Of a stretch of DNA of 64,000 bases, positions 10,801-18,308 are shown piece after piece. The DNA lies in the NCBI RefSeq assembly GCF_016907515.1, contig NZ_JAFBBY010000001.1, positions 4,278,001 through 4,342,000 on the forward strand, read 5' to 3'. Origin of the DNA: Nocardioides nitrophenolicus. Lineage in GTDB: Bacteria > Actinomycetota > Actinomycetes > Propionibacteriales > Nocardioidaceae. The notes under the pieces are model-generated. The model saw only the letters and a list, made by a program, of their open reading frames with translations, ran no database searches and was not told where the DNA came from. Within the stretch, counting starts at the first letter, position 1. Each line of letters opens with the position of its first letter. The translations under genes and the position numbers were made by a program.

Positions 10801-11484
10801 ATCAACGGCGAGAAGGTCGGCGGGCACGTCTCGACCAACCCGACCAAGGTCCGCAAGGACGTCGGTGGCGTCGGCAAGGCGACGATCGACGACGGCCGGG
10901 GCAACCAGGTCCCCCTGGTCGGGACCGACCTCTCGACCGGTGGCATCAACTGGAGCACGCCCGTCGCGGACATCAGCGACTACCTCGTCGACGGCGAGAA
11001 CACGATCGTCATCGAGTACTCCTCGGCCCTCTCCAACGTCCAGCTCGACCGTGGCATCGTCCCCGTGCAGACGCCGCGCATCGCCCGCAACAACCCGTGG
11101 TGGCGCAACGACCAGAAGTACCTGTCGTTCGGGCCCCAGCAGGCGAAGATCGTGCCGTTCGTGGACGTGGCCTACAGCCCGTCGGCGTCCGGCCCGCTCC
11201 CGATGCCGGCGTCCCCGGCCGTGGGGCCGAAGGTCACGGTCAAGAGCAAGGTCAGGGCCGGCGACACGATCAAGGTCCGCGTCCGCGACCTGTCCGTCGG
11301 CAAGGTCAAGGTCATGCTCGGCGGCAAGCGACTGGGCGTCGCCAAGGTGAAGGGCGGCAAGGCCACGGTGACCGCCAAGGTGCCCGCGAACCTGAGGGGG
11401 CGCAAGGTCCTGCGCGTGCTCAGCGGCAAGGGCGAGGTCCTCGTCACGACCACCGTGCGGGTGGTCAGGAGGAAGACGAGCTGA
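7852..11484 (+). CDS. Secreted glycoside hydrolase, GH106 (alpha-L-rhamnosidase)-like
   Basis: A 1210-residue exported enzyme. The GTG start is fixed by AAGGAGG 4 bases upstream and is followed at once by a signal peptide (VACLFSAALALGVAAPAVF... ending near SHAEP). The body has the large GH106-like layout: an N-terminal catalytic region (VRWWLGEAANTDESLLEEIQALYDAGYRG; NWATSNVPGLDP), a central stretch NAHLGRVQQLVQTGKSRTDVG typical of that family, and a galactose-binding-like beta domain around residues 920-1060. The last about 90 residues form a Lys-rich Ig-like repeat that could bind wall or polysaccharide. GH106 enzymes remove rhamnose from pectin-type or glycoside substrates; this assignment is from resemblance only. 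Confidence 0.78.
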   Translation: MGITLRGRPVACLFSAALALGVAAPAVFLAPAPASHAEPAPAQAGVVLRSPAVKKSSAFAQQLEKKYVDPDRVYSTDVRWWLGEAANTDESLLEEIQALYDAGYRGVELCMQSDSGAPDAQYAYGSPMWTHKWNLMMNKLLDLGMAVYLTSGTNWATSNVPGLDPASQQAMQNLTLGTSTVDAGQTLTTLTAPAASARKAGATFVTAYAYRVTDGDTVDPDSYVDLKSQITQGADAWTQNLSWTAPADGTYRVFGLWTQGTYHASSPSAQPAYATNYFDKRGVEALKAYWEEHYLADPALRAKIAKGDVQLFMDSLEINTGTGFTWWAEDMAAEFKKRKGYDITPYLFLISGVAATPFTPYHETGNTGTYKLDGGERRRQGIINDYQDVLTQLYRERLLQPLKTWLNGVGIETRAQISYGRPLEMSEPAMDVDYPEAENFNQYDQVDILRLWTGGAKLENKVLSSETGAQLPAYNGTRQMDLHDAYAQYAAGFQRMVWHVWGAGYSYGSFAWPGHNATGFRQLGTRNPGYSDYDEFNAHLGRVQQLVQTGKSRTDVGFINQKWVHGVAYNAGIGNDNGNMNWQYAHQGVYYRSTELQDNGYTYDYFSPKFLFDDDVHFDKKTKTIEKAGYKAIVLYQDWLDLEAANRIMKWAKQGLKVVVLENAASRTPFNDGKDGALEKVMDELKSLPTVRQATVYDDIDYFSAQAGGYDDNVLEKLQELGVEPYSGFSEPNLQLLTQTREDQQGNQYLYVYNYDPADYLDKSHKASVRNAKHGQNITTDIVQDGLFVPYAIDAWTGETTQLADYRWENGKTVVPIDLDYDNIALLAFEKVDKAQLHVLDTNADSAYATDGGVALRTSASGTVTARLSDGTLVDQAVEVPPAYDITDWDLTVESWRPSPTQGDLTRTETIDGLTTTNRKTSTVVTDIDVELDKLTTWDKIPEVGKAVSGKGHYEATFDWDAGSASGAYVDFGKDLEDSMVVWINGEKVGGHVSTNPTKVRKDVGGVGKATIDDGRGNQVPLVGTDLSTGGINWSTPVADISDYLVDGENTIVIEYSSALSNVQLDRGIVPVQTPRIARNNPWWRNDQKYLSFGPQQAKIVPFVDVAYSPSASGPLPMPASPAVGPKVTVKSKVRAGDTIKVRVRDLSVGKVKVMLGGKRLGVAKVKGGKATVTAKVPANLRGRKVLRVLSGKGEVLVTTTVRVVRRKTS

Positions 11485-11493
11485 CCGAGCCGG

Positions 11494-11523
11494 CGAGGGG
11501 TCACGCTGCGGCGTGGCCCCTCG
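11494..11523 (+). terminator. Terminator of the glycosidase gene
   Basis: A 13-bp stem with one G-T pair (arms CGAGGGGTCACGC and GCGTGGCCCCTCG) and a TGCG loop, 10 bases after the stop codon. There is no clear T run. Confidence 0.7.
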
Positions 11524-11557
11524 TCGTCCCACTCACTCCGCCAAGGAGGCCCGTCGC

Positions 11558-11758
11558 ATGGAGATCCCGGACCTGTCGGTCTCGGACATCGCGCTCCTGC
11601 ACCGCATGGCGCGGGGCTGGGACACCGCGCGCATCGCCGCCGACCTCGGCCGCACCGTCCGTGCCGTGCGCGCGGACGTGAGGAGGATCCGGCAGGTGCT
11701 GGGGGCGAGCAACGACATCAGCGCCGTCGTTGTCGCCGTGCGGGCCGGGCTCGTCTGA
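11558..11758 (+). CDS. Minimal LuxR-type helix-turn-helix protein
   Basis: A 66-residue protein that is almost only a GerE/LuxR-like DNA-binding domain (LSVSDIALLHRMARGWDTARIAADLGRTVRAVRADVRRIRQVLGASNDISAVVVAVRAGLV). AAGGAGG 10 bases before the ATG fixes the start. It lacks any receiver or sensor domain, so it may act as a stand-alone DNA-binding protein or modulate NarL-type regulators such as the one 2 kb downstream. The target is unknown. Confidence 0.72.
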   Translation: MEIPDLSVSDIALLHRMARGWDTARIAADLGRTVRAVRADVRRIRQVLGASNDISAVVVAVRAGLV

Positions 11759-11785
11759 GCGACGGGCACCGACAACGACGCCCCG

Positions 11786-12214
11786 TCACCGGCGGATCCG
11801 AGGCCAGGTCCAGGCGTACCTCGCGATCAGGGCGAGCAGCCCCAGCTCGAGCGCGATGCCGAGTCCGTAGAAGAGCACCCAGGACTCGCCCAGGAGGTTG
11901 AACGCCGTGACGGGGAGGTAGAGCGCGGCGACGACCAGGTTGGCGAGGCGTGCCGCGCGGGCGGGCAGGCTCGTCGACAGGGCGATCATGAGAATCGGCA
12001 CCGCCATCAGGGCGAGCGCCGAGGTGGAGAAGGTCTGGGAGAGGTCGAACTCGAAGACCCTGCCGTCGAGGATGTCGTCGACGACGCCGGGCGTGTAGAA
12101 GTTGAGGATGTCGACGTAGGCGTAGAGGAACATGAAGCTGGTCCAGGCGGCGGCGAGCTTGGCGCGGACCGAGACCGGCTGGTCGTCCAGGGCGGTGGAG
12201 CGAGGTGTGCTCAT
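11786..12214 (-). CDS. Four-helix membrane protein (DUF6326-like)
   Basis: A 142-residue integral membrane protein with about four hydrophobic segments (AAAWTSFMFLYAYVDILNFY; FSTSALALMAVPILMIAL; RLANLVVAALYLPVTAFNLL; LFYGLGIALELGLLALIARY). The pattern matches the DUF6326 group, for which no function is known. The start is an ATG with GGAG 5 bases upstream. It is divergent from the sensor kinase, with 168 bp between them and no recognisable operator. Confidence 0.7.
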   Translation of the reverse strand: MSTPRSTALDDQPVSVRAKLAAAWTSFMFLYAYVDILNFYTPGVVDDILDGRVFEFDLSQTFSTSALALMAVPILMIALSTSLPARAARLANLVVAALYLPVTAFNLLGESWVLFYGLGIALELGLLALIARYAWTWPRIRR

Positions 12215-12370
12215 CGGGGACTCCGTCGTGGGCTGGTGATGGGGTTCGGTGGGGCCACGATCGCCGGGCGCGACGGCCGGTCGCATCGGCCGCGAGGCCG
12301 ACGTCGACCCGGCCGATGGCAGGACGTCGGTCTCGTACTTTCGGCGGGTACGCCGAGCCGCATCGATCCC

Positions 12371-12376
12371 TAGGCT
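12371..12376 (+). promoter_or_regulatory. -10 box for a leaderless kinase transcript (TAGGCT)
   Basis: TAGGCT ends 6 bases before the GTG start of the sensor kinase, the spacing expected when transcription begins at the start codon. Confidence 0.6.
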
Positions 12377-12382
12377 GGGGCC

Positions 12383-13534
12383 GTGGTCACCGTCCGGCGC
12401 TCGATCGTCGACGAGCCGCGGCCCGCTGACGCCGCGCCCGTCGGGCGACTCGACTGCGCCCTGGCGGGTGCCTTCGCGCTCGCCCTCACGATCGAGGCCG
12501 TGGCCCGGCCGGACCTGACCTGGCGGCCGCTGGTGACGGTGCTCGCCCTGGCGCTGCTGCCCGCGCTGCTCTGGCGCCGCCGCTGGCCCCTGGCCGCCGT
12601 CCTGCTGGGCTGGGGCGTCGCCGGACTGCTCTCGCTCCTCCAGTTGGCCACCGGCTCCGGGGACCTCGGCCCCTACTCCATGATGGCCGACCTGATCCTG
12701 CTCTACGCCCTGGTGCGGTGGGGCTCGGGACGCGAGCTGGCCTGGGGCACGACGTTCGTCGCCGCCGTCGTCGCGCTCGGGATGTACGCCGCCTCCGCGG
12801 GCTGGGCCGACATCTTCGGCGGGAGCGTCCTGTTGCTGCTGTGCGTCGCCCTGGCGGCGGTGTTCCGCTACCGCGCGGACCTCTGGCACCGGCAACAGCG
12901 TGAGATCCGCAACCAGGAGCGGGTCGCGCTGGCGAGGGAGCTGCACGACATCGTGGCCCACCACGTCTCGGCGATCGCGGTGCAGGCGCAGGCCGGTCGC
13001 GTGGTCGCCGCCTTCCAGCCCGACAAGGCGGCCGAGGTGTTGGCCTCGATCGAGTCCGAGGCGTCGCGGACGCTGGCGGAGATGCGCACGATGGTGCGCG
13101 TGCTGCGGGAGCCCGAGGCGGCCACCTACCAGCCGCAGCGCGGCGTCGCGGACCTGCCGGCCCTGGCGCGCGCCGACCGGACGCCGACCGTCGAGGTGTC
13201 GCTCGACGGCTCCTCGGACGGCGCGCTGACCCGACTGGCGCGACCCGTCGACGCGGCGGTCTACCGGCTGGCGCAGGAGTCGCTGACCAACGCCGTACGT
13301 CACGCCCGGCACGCCACCCGCGTCGGGATCGACGTCCGCTGGGAGGGCGACGCGGTGCGGCTGCGGGTCAGCGACGACGGCCGGCACGAGCCGGGACCGG
13401 CGCCGGCGCCGGGATTCGGCCTGCTCGGCATGGCCGAGCGGGCCCAGCTCCTCGGCGGCTCCCTCTCCGCGGGGCCGGGGCCGGAGGGAGGCTGGGTGGT
13501 CGAGGCCGTGCTGCCGGCGGAGGTGCTGGCATGA
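12383..13534 (+). CDS. Sensor histidine kinase, NarL-partner class
   Basis: A 383-residue membrane kinase of two-component signalling. About five hydrophobic segments fill residues 20-165 and serve as the sensor. A HisKA_3 dimerisation helix follows with phospho-acceptor His188 in ARELHDIVAHHVSAIAVQ. The C-terminal ATPase has its N box in RLAQESLTNAVRHAR and its glycine box in GFGLLGMAERAQLLGG. Its stop overlaps the start of the response regulator by four bases (ATGA), so the two are translated as a pair. The stimulus is unknown; there is no extracellular domain, which suggests sensing within the membrane. Confidence 0.93.
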   Translation: MVTVRRSIVDEPRPADAAPVGRLDCALAGAFALALTIEAVARPDLTWRPLVTVLALALLPALLWRRRWPLAAVLLGWGVAGLLSLLQLATGSGDLGPYSMMADLILLYALVRWGSGRELAWGTTFVAAVVALGMYAASAGWADIFGGSVLLLLCVALAAVFRYRADLWHRQQREIRNQERVALARELHDIVAHHVSAIAVQAQAGRVVAAFQPDKAAEVLASIESEASRTLAEMRTMVRVLREPEAATYQPQRGVADLPALARADRTPTVEVSLDGSSDGALTRLARPVDAAVYRLAQESLTNAVRHARHATRVGIDVRWEGDAVRLRVSDDGRHEPGPAPAPGFGLLGMAERAQLLGGSLSAGPGPEGGWVVEAVLPAEVLA

Positions 13535-14187
13535 GCATCCGCGTCGTCGTCGCCGACGACCAGGACCTGGTCCGCACCGGCCTGGTGATGATCCTCGGCG
13601 CGCACCCCGACATCGAGGTCGTGGGGGAGGCCGCCGACGGGCTCGCCGCGGTCGAGCTGGCGACCCGGCTGCGTCCCGACGTGCTCCTCGTCGACATCCG
13701 GATGCCCGGGCTCGACGGCGTCGAGGTGACCCGGCGGATGGCCGGACCCGACGTGGCCGACCCGATGGCGGTCGTGGTGATCACCACCTTCGACATCGAC
13801 GAGTACGTCGTGGGGTCGCTGCGCGCGGGTGCCCGCGGCTTCCTGCTCAAGGACGCCGGGCCGGAGCTCCTGGTCCAGGCCGTGCACGCGGCGGCCAAGG
13901 GGGACGCCCTGATCGCCCCCAATGTCACCCGTCGGCTGCTGGCGACCTTCGCCGACCGGTCACCGGTGGTGCCGGCCCAGCCCGTCGATCCGCTCACCGA
14001 GCGCGAGGAGGAGGTGCTCGCCCTGGTCGCCGGGGGCCGGACCAACGCCGAGATCGCCACCGAGCTCTTCGTCGGCCTGAGCACGGTCAAGTCCCACGTC
14101 GCCTCGCTGATGACCAAGCTCGGTGCGCGCAACCGGGTCGAGATCGCGATGTGGGCCTACGACACGCGACGGGTTCGCGCCGACTAG
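13531..14187 (+). CDS. Response regulator, NarL/LuxR family
   Basis: A 218-residue partner of the kinase just upstream. The receiver domain has the acidic pair DD (residues 9-10) and phospho-acceptor Asp55 in VLLVDIRMPG. The GerE helix-turn-helix lies at about 153-208 (LTEREEEVLALVAGGRTNAEIATELFVGLSTVKSHVASLMTKLGARNR). It activates or represses unknown promoters. Its stop codon lies 3 bases before a 151-bp inverted-repeat element. Confidence 0.95.
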   Translation: MSIRVVVADDQDLVRTGLVMILGAHPDIEVVGEAADGLAAVELATRLRPDVLLVDIRMPGLDGVEVTRRMAGPDVADPMAVVVITTFDIDEYVVGSLRAGARGFLLKDAGPELLVQAVHAAAKGDALIAPNVTRRLLATFADRSPVVPAQPVDPLTEREEEVLALVAGGRTNAEIATELFVGLSTVKSHVASLMTKLGARNRVEIAMWAYDTRRVRAD

Positions 14188-14190
14188 GAC

Positions 14191-14341
14191 GTGTCTCCCA
14201 AGTCCCCGCCTGCTGCGCGACGTTTCCGACTCGATCTGGCTGCGTTGGCGTCGCTCGAAGGGCGATCCGGCACGACATCGCTCCGCCGCCTGCCAGATCG
14301 GCCGGAAACGCCGCTCGCGACGGCGCCGACTTGGGAGACAC
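14191..14341. repeat. 151-bp element with 14-bp perfect terminal inverted repeats
   Basis: The ends GTGTCTCCCAAGTC and GACTTGGGAGACAC are exact inverted copies. Inside them a second pair of matching blocks (GTTTCCG..CGATCTGGC and its inverse) gives a long interrupted stem. The element exactly fills the space between two convergent stop codons. It carries no gene. It looks like a MITE or REP-type element and may double as a terminator. Confidence 0.75.
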
Positions 14342-14344
14342 ACC

Positions 14345-16147
14345 CTAGGTGGTGCGTCGAGCGGCGGGCGCGGCGAGCAATTCGACGAGGGCCGCACCGT
14401 GGGTCAGCTGTGGATGATGCCCGGCGCCCGCCACCGTGACCAGCTCCACGTTCGGCCGTGACCCGAGCTCCTCGACCACGTCGGGGGAGAGGGGGTCCTC
14501 GCTGCCGGTGATGATCCGGATCGGGCCACGGAACCGCCCGAGTGCCTCCCGCAGCTCGGCGCGCCACCGCTCCGATCCCGCGAGGGCGAGCTGCACGGCC
14601 ACCCGTCCGGCGGTGCGTCGCCGGAGATCGCCGACGCTGGACTCCAGAGCGCCCGCACTCGCCTCGGAGCCGGTCAGCTGGCGGGAGAGCCGGGCCGGGT
14701 CGGTGTGTCGGAGGTAGGTGCGCACGAGCGGTCGCAGTCGGGTCGCGGCACCCGAGGGGCCTTGCAGGAAGAAGGGCGCGACCAGGGTGAGGGAGGCCAC
14801 CCGCGTCGGGTGCTGGTCGGCGGCGACGACCGCCGCGGCCGCACCGATGGAGTGCCCGACGAGGTCGCTCGACTCCGCCAGCACGGCCGGCAGCCAACGC
14901 TCCCAGTCCGGTACGCCGATGCCGTCGCTGAGGCCGAGACCGGGCAGGTCGACGGCGCGGGCGTCGATGCCCGACGCGACCTCGGCCCAGGTGTCGGCGT
15001 TCACCGGCAGGCCCGGGAGGATCACCCGGCCAGAGCCTGGTGTGCCGAGCTCGAAGGTCCGCACGCCACCCGCGGTGACGAAGCGGCGACCGCCGGTCGT
15101 GACGGCGCCGAAGCGATGGGCGGCGAGGTGGTCGGCCCAACGTTCGAGGGACAGCCGTACGTCGGGCATCCGGATCCCGTGGCGCTCGGCGAGCTCGATC
15201 ATGGGTGCGGTCGGGTAGCGGTCGGACGACAGGAAGCCGAGCGTCTCGGGGTCCGCCTTGGTGATCCGGGCCGGGAGCCTCTTGATCACGCCGACCGGGA
15301 TCCGCAGCCGCGGGACCTTCGCGCCGAGGTGACGGCCGACGTGGGTGAGGAGCTCGGCCAGCGGCGGGGTGTCGTCGTCGAGGACCCAGTAGGCCTGGCC
15401 CACCGCCGTCGGGTCGACCGCCGCCGCGGCCATGATCGCGGCGAGGTAGTCGACGGTGAGGACCGGGAGGAAGGTGGATGAGCCCGCGGGCAGCGCGGCC
15501 GCGGTGCCGTCCCAGACCTGCTCGATGGTGGTCGCCAGGCCGATGTGCTGGTCGGACTCGCCGGTCTCGCTGTCGCCGATCACGCTGGCCGGGTTGACGA
15601 TGGTCCAGGGAACCCGGCGCTCCTGGGCCCGGGCCTGGAAGATCGCGTCGGACTCCACCTTCGAGGCCTCGTAGCCGCCGAGCTCGGCGTACACCGCCGC
15701 GCGGTGCTCGTCGGACCACGGGACCAGCGACGGGTCCTGACCGCCGACGCGGTAGCCGGAGACGTGCACGACGCGTCGAAGGGCGGGGAGGTCGGCGGCG
15801 AAGTCGATGAGCCTCTCGACGATGCCGACGTTCACCCTGCGCGCCTCGTCGGCGCTCATCCCGAACTGGAAGGACCCGGCGCAGTTGTGGATCTCGGTCA
15901 CGTCGGGGAAGGCGGCCGCGCCGCCGGCGAGGATCTCGGCGGCGCCGAAGTCGACGATCGCCGTACGGATCGCCTGGGTCAGGCCGTGGTCGCGGAGCCA
16001 CCGCTCGGTGCGCGCGCCGGACTCGGCGGTCCGGACCGCGACGGTGACGTCGGCGCCGGCCTGCGCGAGGGTGAGGACCAGGTGGCGGCCGATCAGGCCC
16101 GAGGCCCCGAAGACCAGGGCGTGCCGGGCGGGGGTGGACGGCATCAT
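14345..16147 (-). CDS. Fusion: NAD(P)-dependent extended SDR/epimerase + alpha/beta hydrolase
   Basis: A 600-residue two-domain protein. Residues about 8-345 form an extended short-chain dehydrogenase/epimerase domain: the Rossmann motif GASGLIGRH and the active-site YEASK are present. Residues about 365-595 form an alpha/beta hydrolase with nucleophile Ser near 432 (DLVGHSIGAAAAVV), acid SEDPLSPD and histidine in GAGHHPQLTH. The reading frame is continuous through the joint. The ATG overlaps the TetR stop by four bases (ATGA), with GGGAGG upstream. Thus the regulator and enzyme form one operon, presumably induced by the enzyme's substrate. The substrate is unknown; a ketone/lactone or ester detoxification route would fit both activities. 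Confidence 0.85.
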   Translation of the reverse strand: MMPSTPARHALVFGASGLIGRHLVLTLAQAGADVTVAVRTAESGARTERWLRDHGLTQAIRTAIVDFGAAEILAGGAAAFPDVTEIHNCAGSFQFGMSADEARRVNVGIVERLIDFAADLPALRRVVHVSGYRVGGQDPSLVPWSDEHRAAVYAELGGYEASKVESDAIFQARAQERRVPWTIVNPASVIGDSETGESDQHIGLATTIEQVWDGTAAALPAGSSTFLPVLTVDYLAAIMAAAAVDPTAVGQAYWVLDDDTPPLAELLTHVGRHLGAKVPRLRIPVGVIKRLPARITKADPETLGFLSSDRYPTAPMIELAERHGIRMPDVRLSLERWADHLAAHRFGAVTTGGRRFVTAGGVRTFELGTPGSGRVILPGLPVNADTWAEVASGIDARAVDLPGLGLSDGIGVPDWERWLPAVLAESSDLVGHSIGAAAAVVAADQHPTRVASLTLVAPFFLQGPSGAATRLRPLVRTYLRHTDPARLSRQLTGSEASAGALESSVGDLRRRTAGRVAVQLALAGSERWRAELREALGRFRGPIRIITGSEDPLSPDVVEELGSRPNVELVTVAGAGHHPQLTHGAALVELLAAPAARRTT

Positions 16148-16743
16148 CGGGTCCCTCCCGTGGTCGGGCAGCGCTGGTCGATGAGATCGGCGACCACGTC
16201 GGCGGCGGCCGCCAGCGGCTGGGTGCTCTGCATGGCGCGCGAGACGATGACCGCCCCCTCGATGGTCGAGACGACGACCGTCGCGAGGGACCGGGCGTCG
16301 TCCGCGCCGAGTCCGCTGGCTTCGAGGAGGGACGCCGTGGGCGCGATCCACGACTCGAAGGCGCTGGCGCAGGCCTGCCGCAGCCGCTCGCTCTCCGCCC
16401 CCATCTCCAAGGTGACCACCGAGACCGGGCAGCCCAGCCGGAAGCCGCTCTCGCTGACGATGCTCGCCAGCGTCTCGATCGCGGCGCGAGCAGCCTCGGC
16501 GGGGCCGCCCGCGGAGAGCGCGGCGTCGGCGATCAGTGTCTGGAACCGCTCGGCCGCGAGCTCGACGGCCGCGATGCCCAGCCCCTCCTTCCCGTCGGGG
16601 AAGTGGAAGTAGATCGACCCCTTGGGGGCCGCGGCGTGGTCGATCACGGCGTTGAGGCCGGTGCCGCTGTAGCCGCTGGTCTGGATGAGCTCGAGCATGG
16701 ACTCGGCGAGCCGTGCCTTCGTCAGGTCTCCCTTGGATGCCAT
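16144..16743 (-). CDS. TetR-family repressor, LmrA/YxaF-like
   Basis: A 199-residue regulator. The helix-turn-helix is at residues 10-55 (TKARLAESMLELIQTSGYSGTGLNAVIDHAAAPKGSIYFHFPDGKEGL) and the ligand domain has the LmrA/YxaF style (GCPVSVVTLEMGAESERLRQAC). It is first in an operon with the SDR-hydrolase fusion. A perfect palindrome, TAGACCGGTCTA, sits 11 bases before its start, so autorepression is likely. Confidence 0.92.
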   Translation of the reverse strand: MASKGDLTKARLAESMLELIQTSGYSGTGLNAVIDHAAAPKGSIYFHFPDGKEGLGIAAVELAAERFQTLIADAALSAGGPAEAARAAIETLASIVSESGFRLGCPVSVVTLEMGAESERLRQACASAFESWIAPTASLLEASGLGADDARSLATVVVSTIEGAVIVSRAMQSTQPLAAAADVVADLIDQRCPTTGGTR

Positions 16744-16753
16744 AGATCAAGAA

Positions 16754-16765
16754 TAGACCGGTCTA
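16754..16765. promoter_or_regulatory. TetR operator (TAGACCGGTCTA)
   Basis: A perfect 12-bp palindrome between the divergent TetR gene and the MocA-like gene. Its AGACC/GGTCT core is shared with known LmrA/YxaF-type operators. Confidence 0.7.
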
Positions 16766-16815
16766 CATATTCTGCAAGTCGGTCCGGGCGCCGGCCGATG
16801 TGACAGGGTCGGAGC

Positions 16816-17364
16816 GTGACGACGACCGGACTCCTCCTCGCCGCCGGCGCCGGCCGCCGGATGGGCCTGCCCAAGGCCCTGGTCCACGACGAGGCCGGTC
16901 CCTGGCTGCCCCGCTCCGTCCGGGTGCTGGTCGACGGCGGCTGCCCGGAGGTGGTGGTGGTGCTCGGTGCCGGCGCGGACCAGGCCGCGCCGCTGCTCGC
17001 CGGCCTCCCCGGGGTGACGGTGGTCCGCTCCGCCGACTGGTCCACGGGCATGGGCGCCTCGCTGGCCGCCGGCCTCGCCGCGCTCACCGGGGACGCGGCG
17101 CTCGTCCATCTCGTCGACCTGCCGGACGTCACGGCGGCGGTGGTCGCCCGGGTGCTCGCCGCCGGTGACGACGCCGCCGCCCTCGCCCGGGCGTCGTACG
17201 ACGGTCGCCCGGGTCACCCGGTCCTCATCGGTCGCGAGCACTGGGAGGGGGTGGCGCGGAGCGCGGTGGGCGACCAGGGTGCGCGGGCCTACCTCGCCGC
17301 GCACGAGGTCGCGCTGGTCGAGTGTGGCGATCTCGCCACCGGCGCCGACGTCGATCGGCGATGA
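16816..17364 (+). CDS. Molybdenum cofactor nucleotidyltransferase, MocA-like
   Basis: A 182-residue NTP-transferase domain with the opening signature LLLAAGAGRRMGLPKAL and the metal-binding stretch HLVDLPDVT. MocA adds CMP to molybdopterin to make the cofactor of xanthine-dehydrogenase-type enzymes. The following CoxD-, CoxE- and XdhC-like genes favour this reading over MobA or a sugar nucleotidyltransferase. CAGGGT 6 bases before the GTG is a possible leaderless -10. It is shorter than most MocA proteins by about 10-20 residues. Confidence 0.82.
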   Translation: MTTTGLLLAAGAGRRMGLPKALVHDEAGPWLPRSVRVLVDGGCPEVVVVLGAGADQAAPLLAGLPGVTVVRSADWSTGMGASLAAGLAALTGDAALVHLVDLPDVTAAVVARVLAAGDDAAALARASYDGRPGHPVLIGREHWEGVARSAVGDQGARAYLAAHEVALVECGDLATGADVDRR

Positions 17365-17379
17365 GCAACCCGGCACTTC

Positions 17380-17392
17380 GGCAACAGTTGCC
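17380..17392. promoter_or_regulatory. Candidate operator (GGCAAC-A-GTTGCC)
   Basis: A 13-bp perfect palindrome placed 24 bases before a TAGCCT -10 box, i.e. over the -35 region of the coxD-like promoter. The regulator is unknown. Confidence 0.45.
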
Positions 17393-17416
17393 AACCTCCC
17401 GCCAACGACCGGGTTC

Positions 17417-17422
17417 TAGCCT
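17417..17422 (+). promoter_or_regulatory. -10 box for the coxD-like gene (TAGCCT)
   Basis: It lies 7 bases before the chosen ATG, which supports a leaderless transcript and this start over an ATG 69 bases upstream. Confidence 0.55.
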
Positions 17423-17429
17423 TGAGGTC

Positions 17430-18308
17430 ATGGACACCCGCGTCGCCGATCTCGCCCGCCGGCTGGAGGAGACGGGGTACCTCTGCGACGAGGAGCTCGC
17501 GACGGTCCTCTTCCTGTCGCTGGAGATGTCGCGCCCGCTGCTGCTCGAGGGCGAGCCCGGCACCGGCAAGACCGCGCTGGCCGAGGCGATCGCGCAGACC
17601 CTGGACCGGCCGCTGATCCGGCTGCAGTGCTACGAGGGGATCGATGCGACCCAGGCGCTCTACGACTGGGACTTCCCGCGCCAGATCCTGCACCTGCGCG
17701 CCCTGGAGGCGCTGTCGGACGCGACCAAGGGTGACGTCGAGGAGGCCGAGAAGAGCCTGTACGACGAGCGCTTCCTGCTCGCGCGGCCGGTGCTGGCCGC
17801 GCTGCAGCAGAGTCCGGCGGTGCTGCTGATCGACGAGGTCGACCGGGCCGACGACGAGTTCGAGGCGTTCCTGCTCGAGGTGCTGTCGACCTTCCAGGTC
17901 ACCATCCCCGAGCTGGGGACGGTGCAGGCGGCCACGCCGCCCACGGTGGTGCTGACGTCGAACCGCACCCGCGAGCTGCACGACGCGCTCAAGCGACGCT
18001 GCCTCTACCACTGGATCGACCACCCGGGCCTGGACCGGGAGGTCGCGATCGTGCGCAGCCGGGCGCCCGAGGTCAGCGCGGCCCTGGCTCAGCAGGTGGT
18101 GGAGGTCGTGCAGCAGCTGCGGGCCGGCACCGACCTGCTCAAGCCGCCCGGCGTCGCCGAGACCCTGGACTGGGCGCGCGCCCTGCAGCATCTCGGCACC
18201 TCCGAGCTCGACGTCGAGATCGCGGCGCGCACCCTCGGCGCGCTGGTCAAGCACCGCGACGACGCCGAGCGGGTGCGTGCCGCGCTCGACCGGATGCTCG
18301 CGCGATGA
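17430..18308 (+). CDS. MoxR-type AAA+ ATPase, CoxD-like
   Basis: A 292-residue AAA+ ATPase. Walker A is GEPGTGKTAL at residues 41-50, Walker B is VLLIDEVDRAD, and sensor 1 is VVLTSNRTREL. CoxD works with the von Willebrand protein CoxE as a chaperone that matures the molybdenum-copper centre of CO dehydrogenase and related hydroxylases. The next gene is that partner, overlapping by four bases (ATGA). The start is chosen from the promoter and from family N-termini (LARRLEETGYL). Confidence 0.9.
   Translation: MDTRVADLARRLEETGYLCDEELATVLFLSLEMSRPLLLEGEPGTGKTALAEAIAQTLDRPLIRLQCYEGIDATQALYDWDFPRQILHLRALEALSDATKGDVEEAEKSLYDERFLLARPVLAALQQSPAVLLIDEVDRADDEFEAFLLEVLSTFQVTIPELGTVQAATPPTVVLTSNRTRELHDALKRRCLYHWIDHPGLDREVAIVRSRAPEVSAALAQQVVEVVQQLRAGTDLLKPPGVAETLDWARALQHLGTSELDVEIAARTLGALVKHRDDAERVRAALDRMLAR

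Noticed and set aside
7663..11532. A very long open frame antisense to the glycosidase
   Set aside because: Its product is a Val/Asp/Arg/Gly-rich string with no domain; it is the usual antisense shadow of a GC-rich gene whose plus-strand product has a signal peptide and family motifs.
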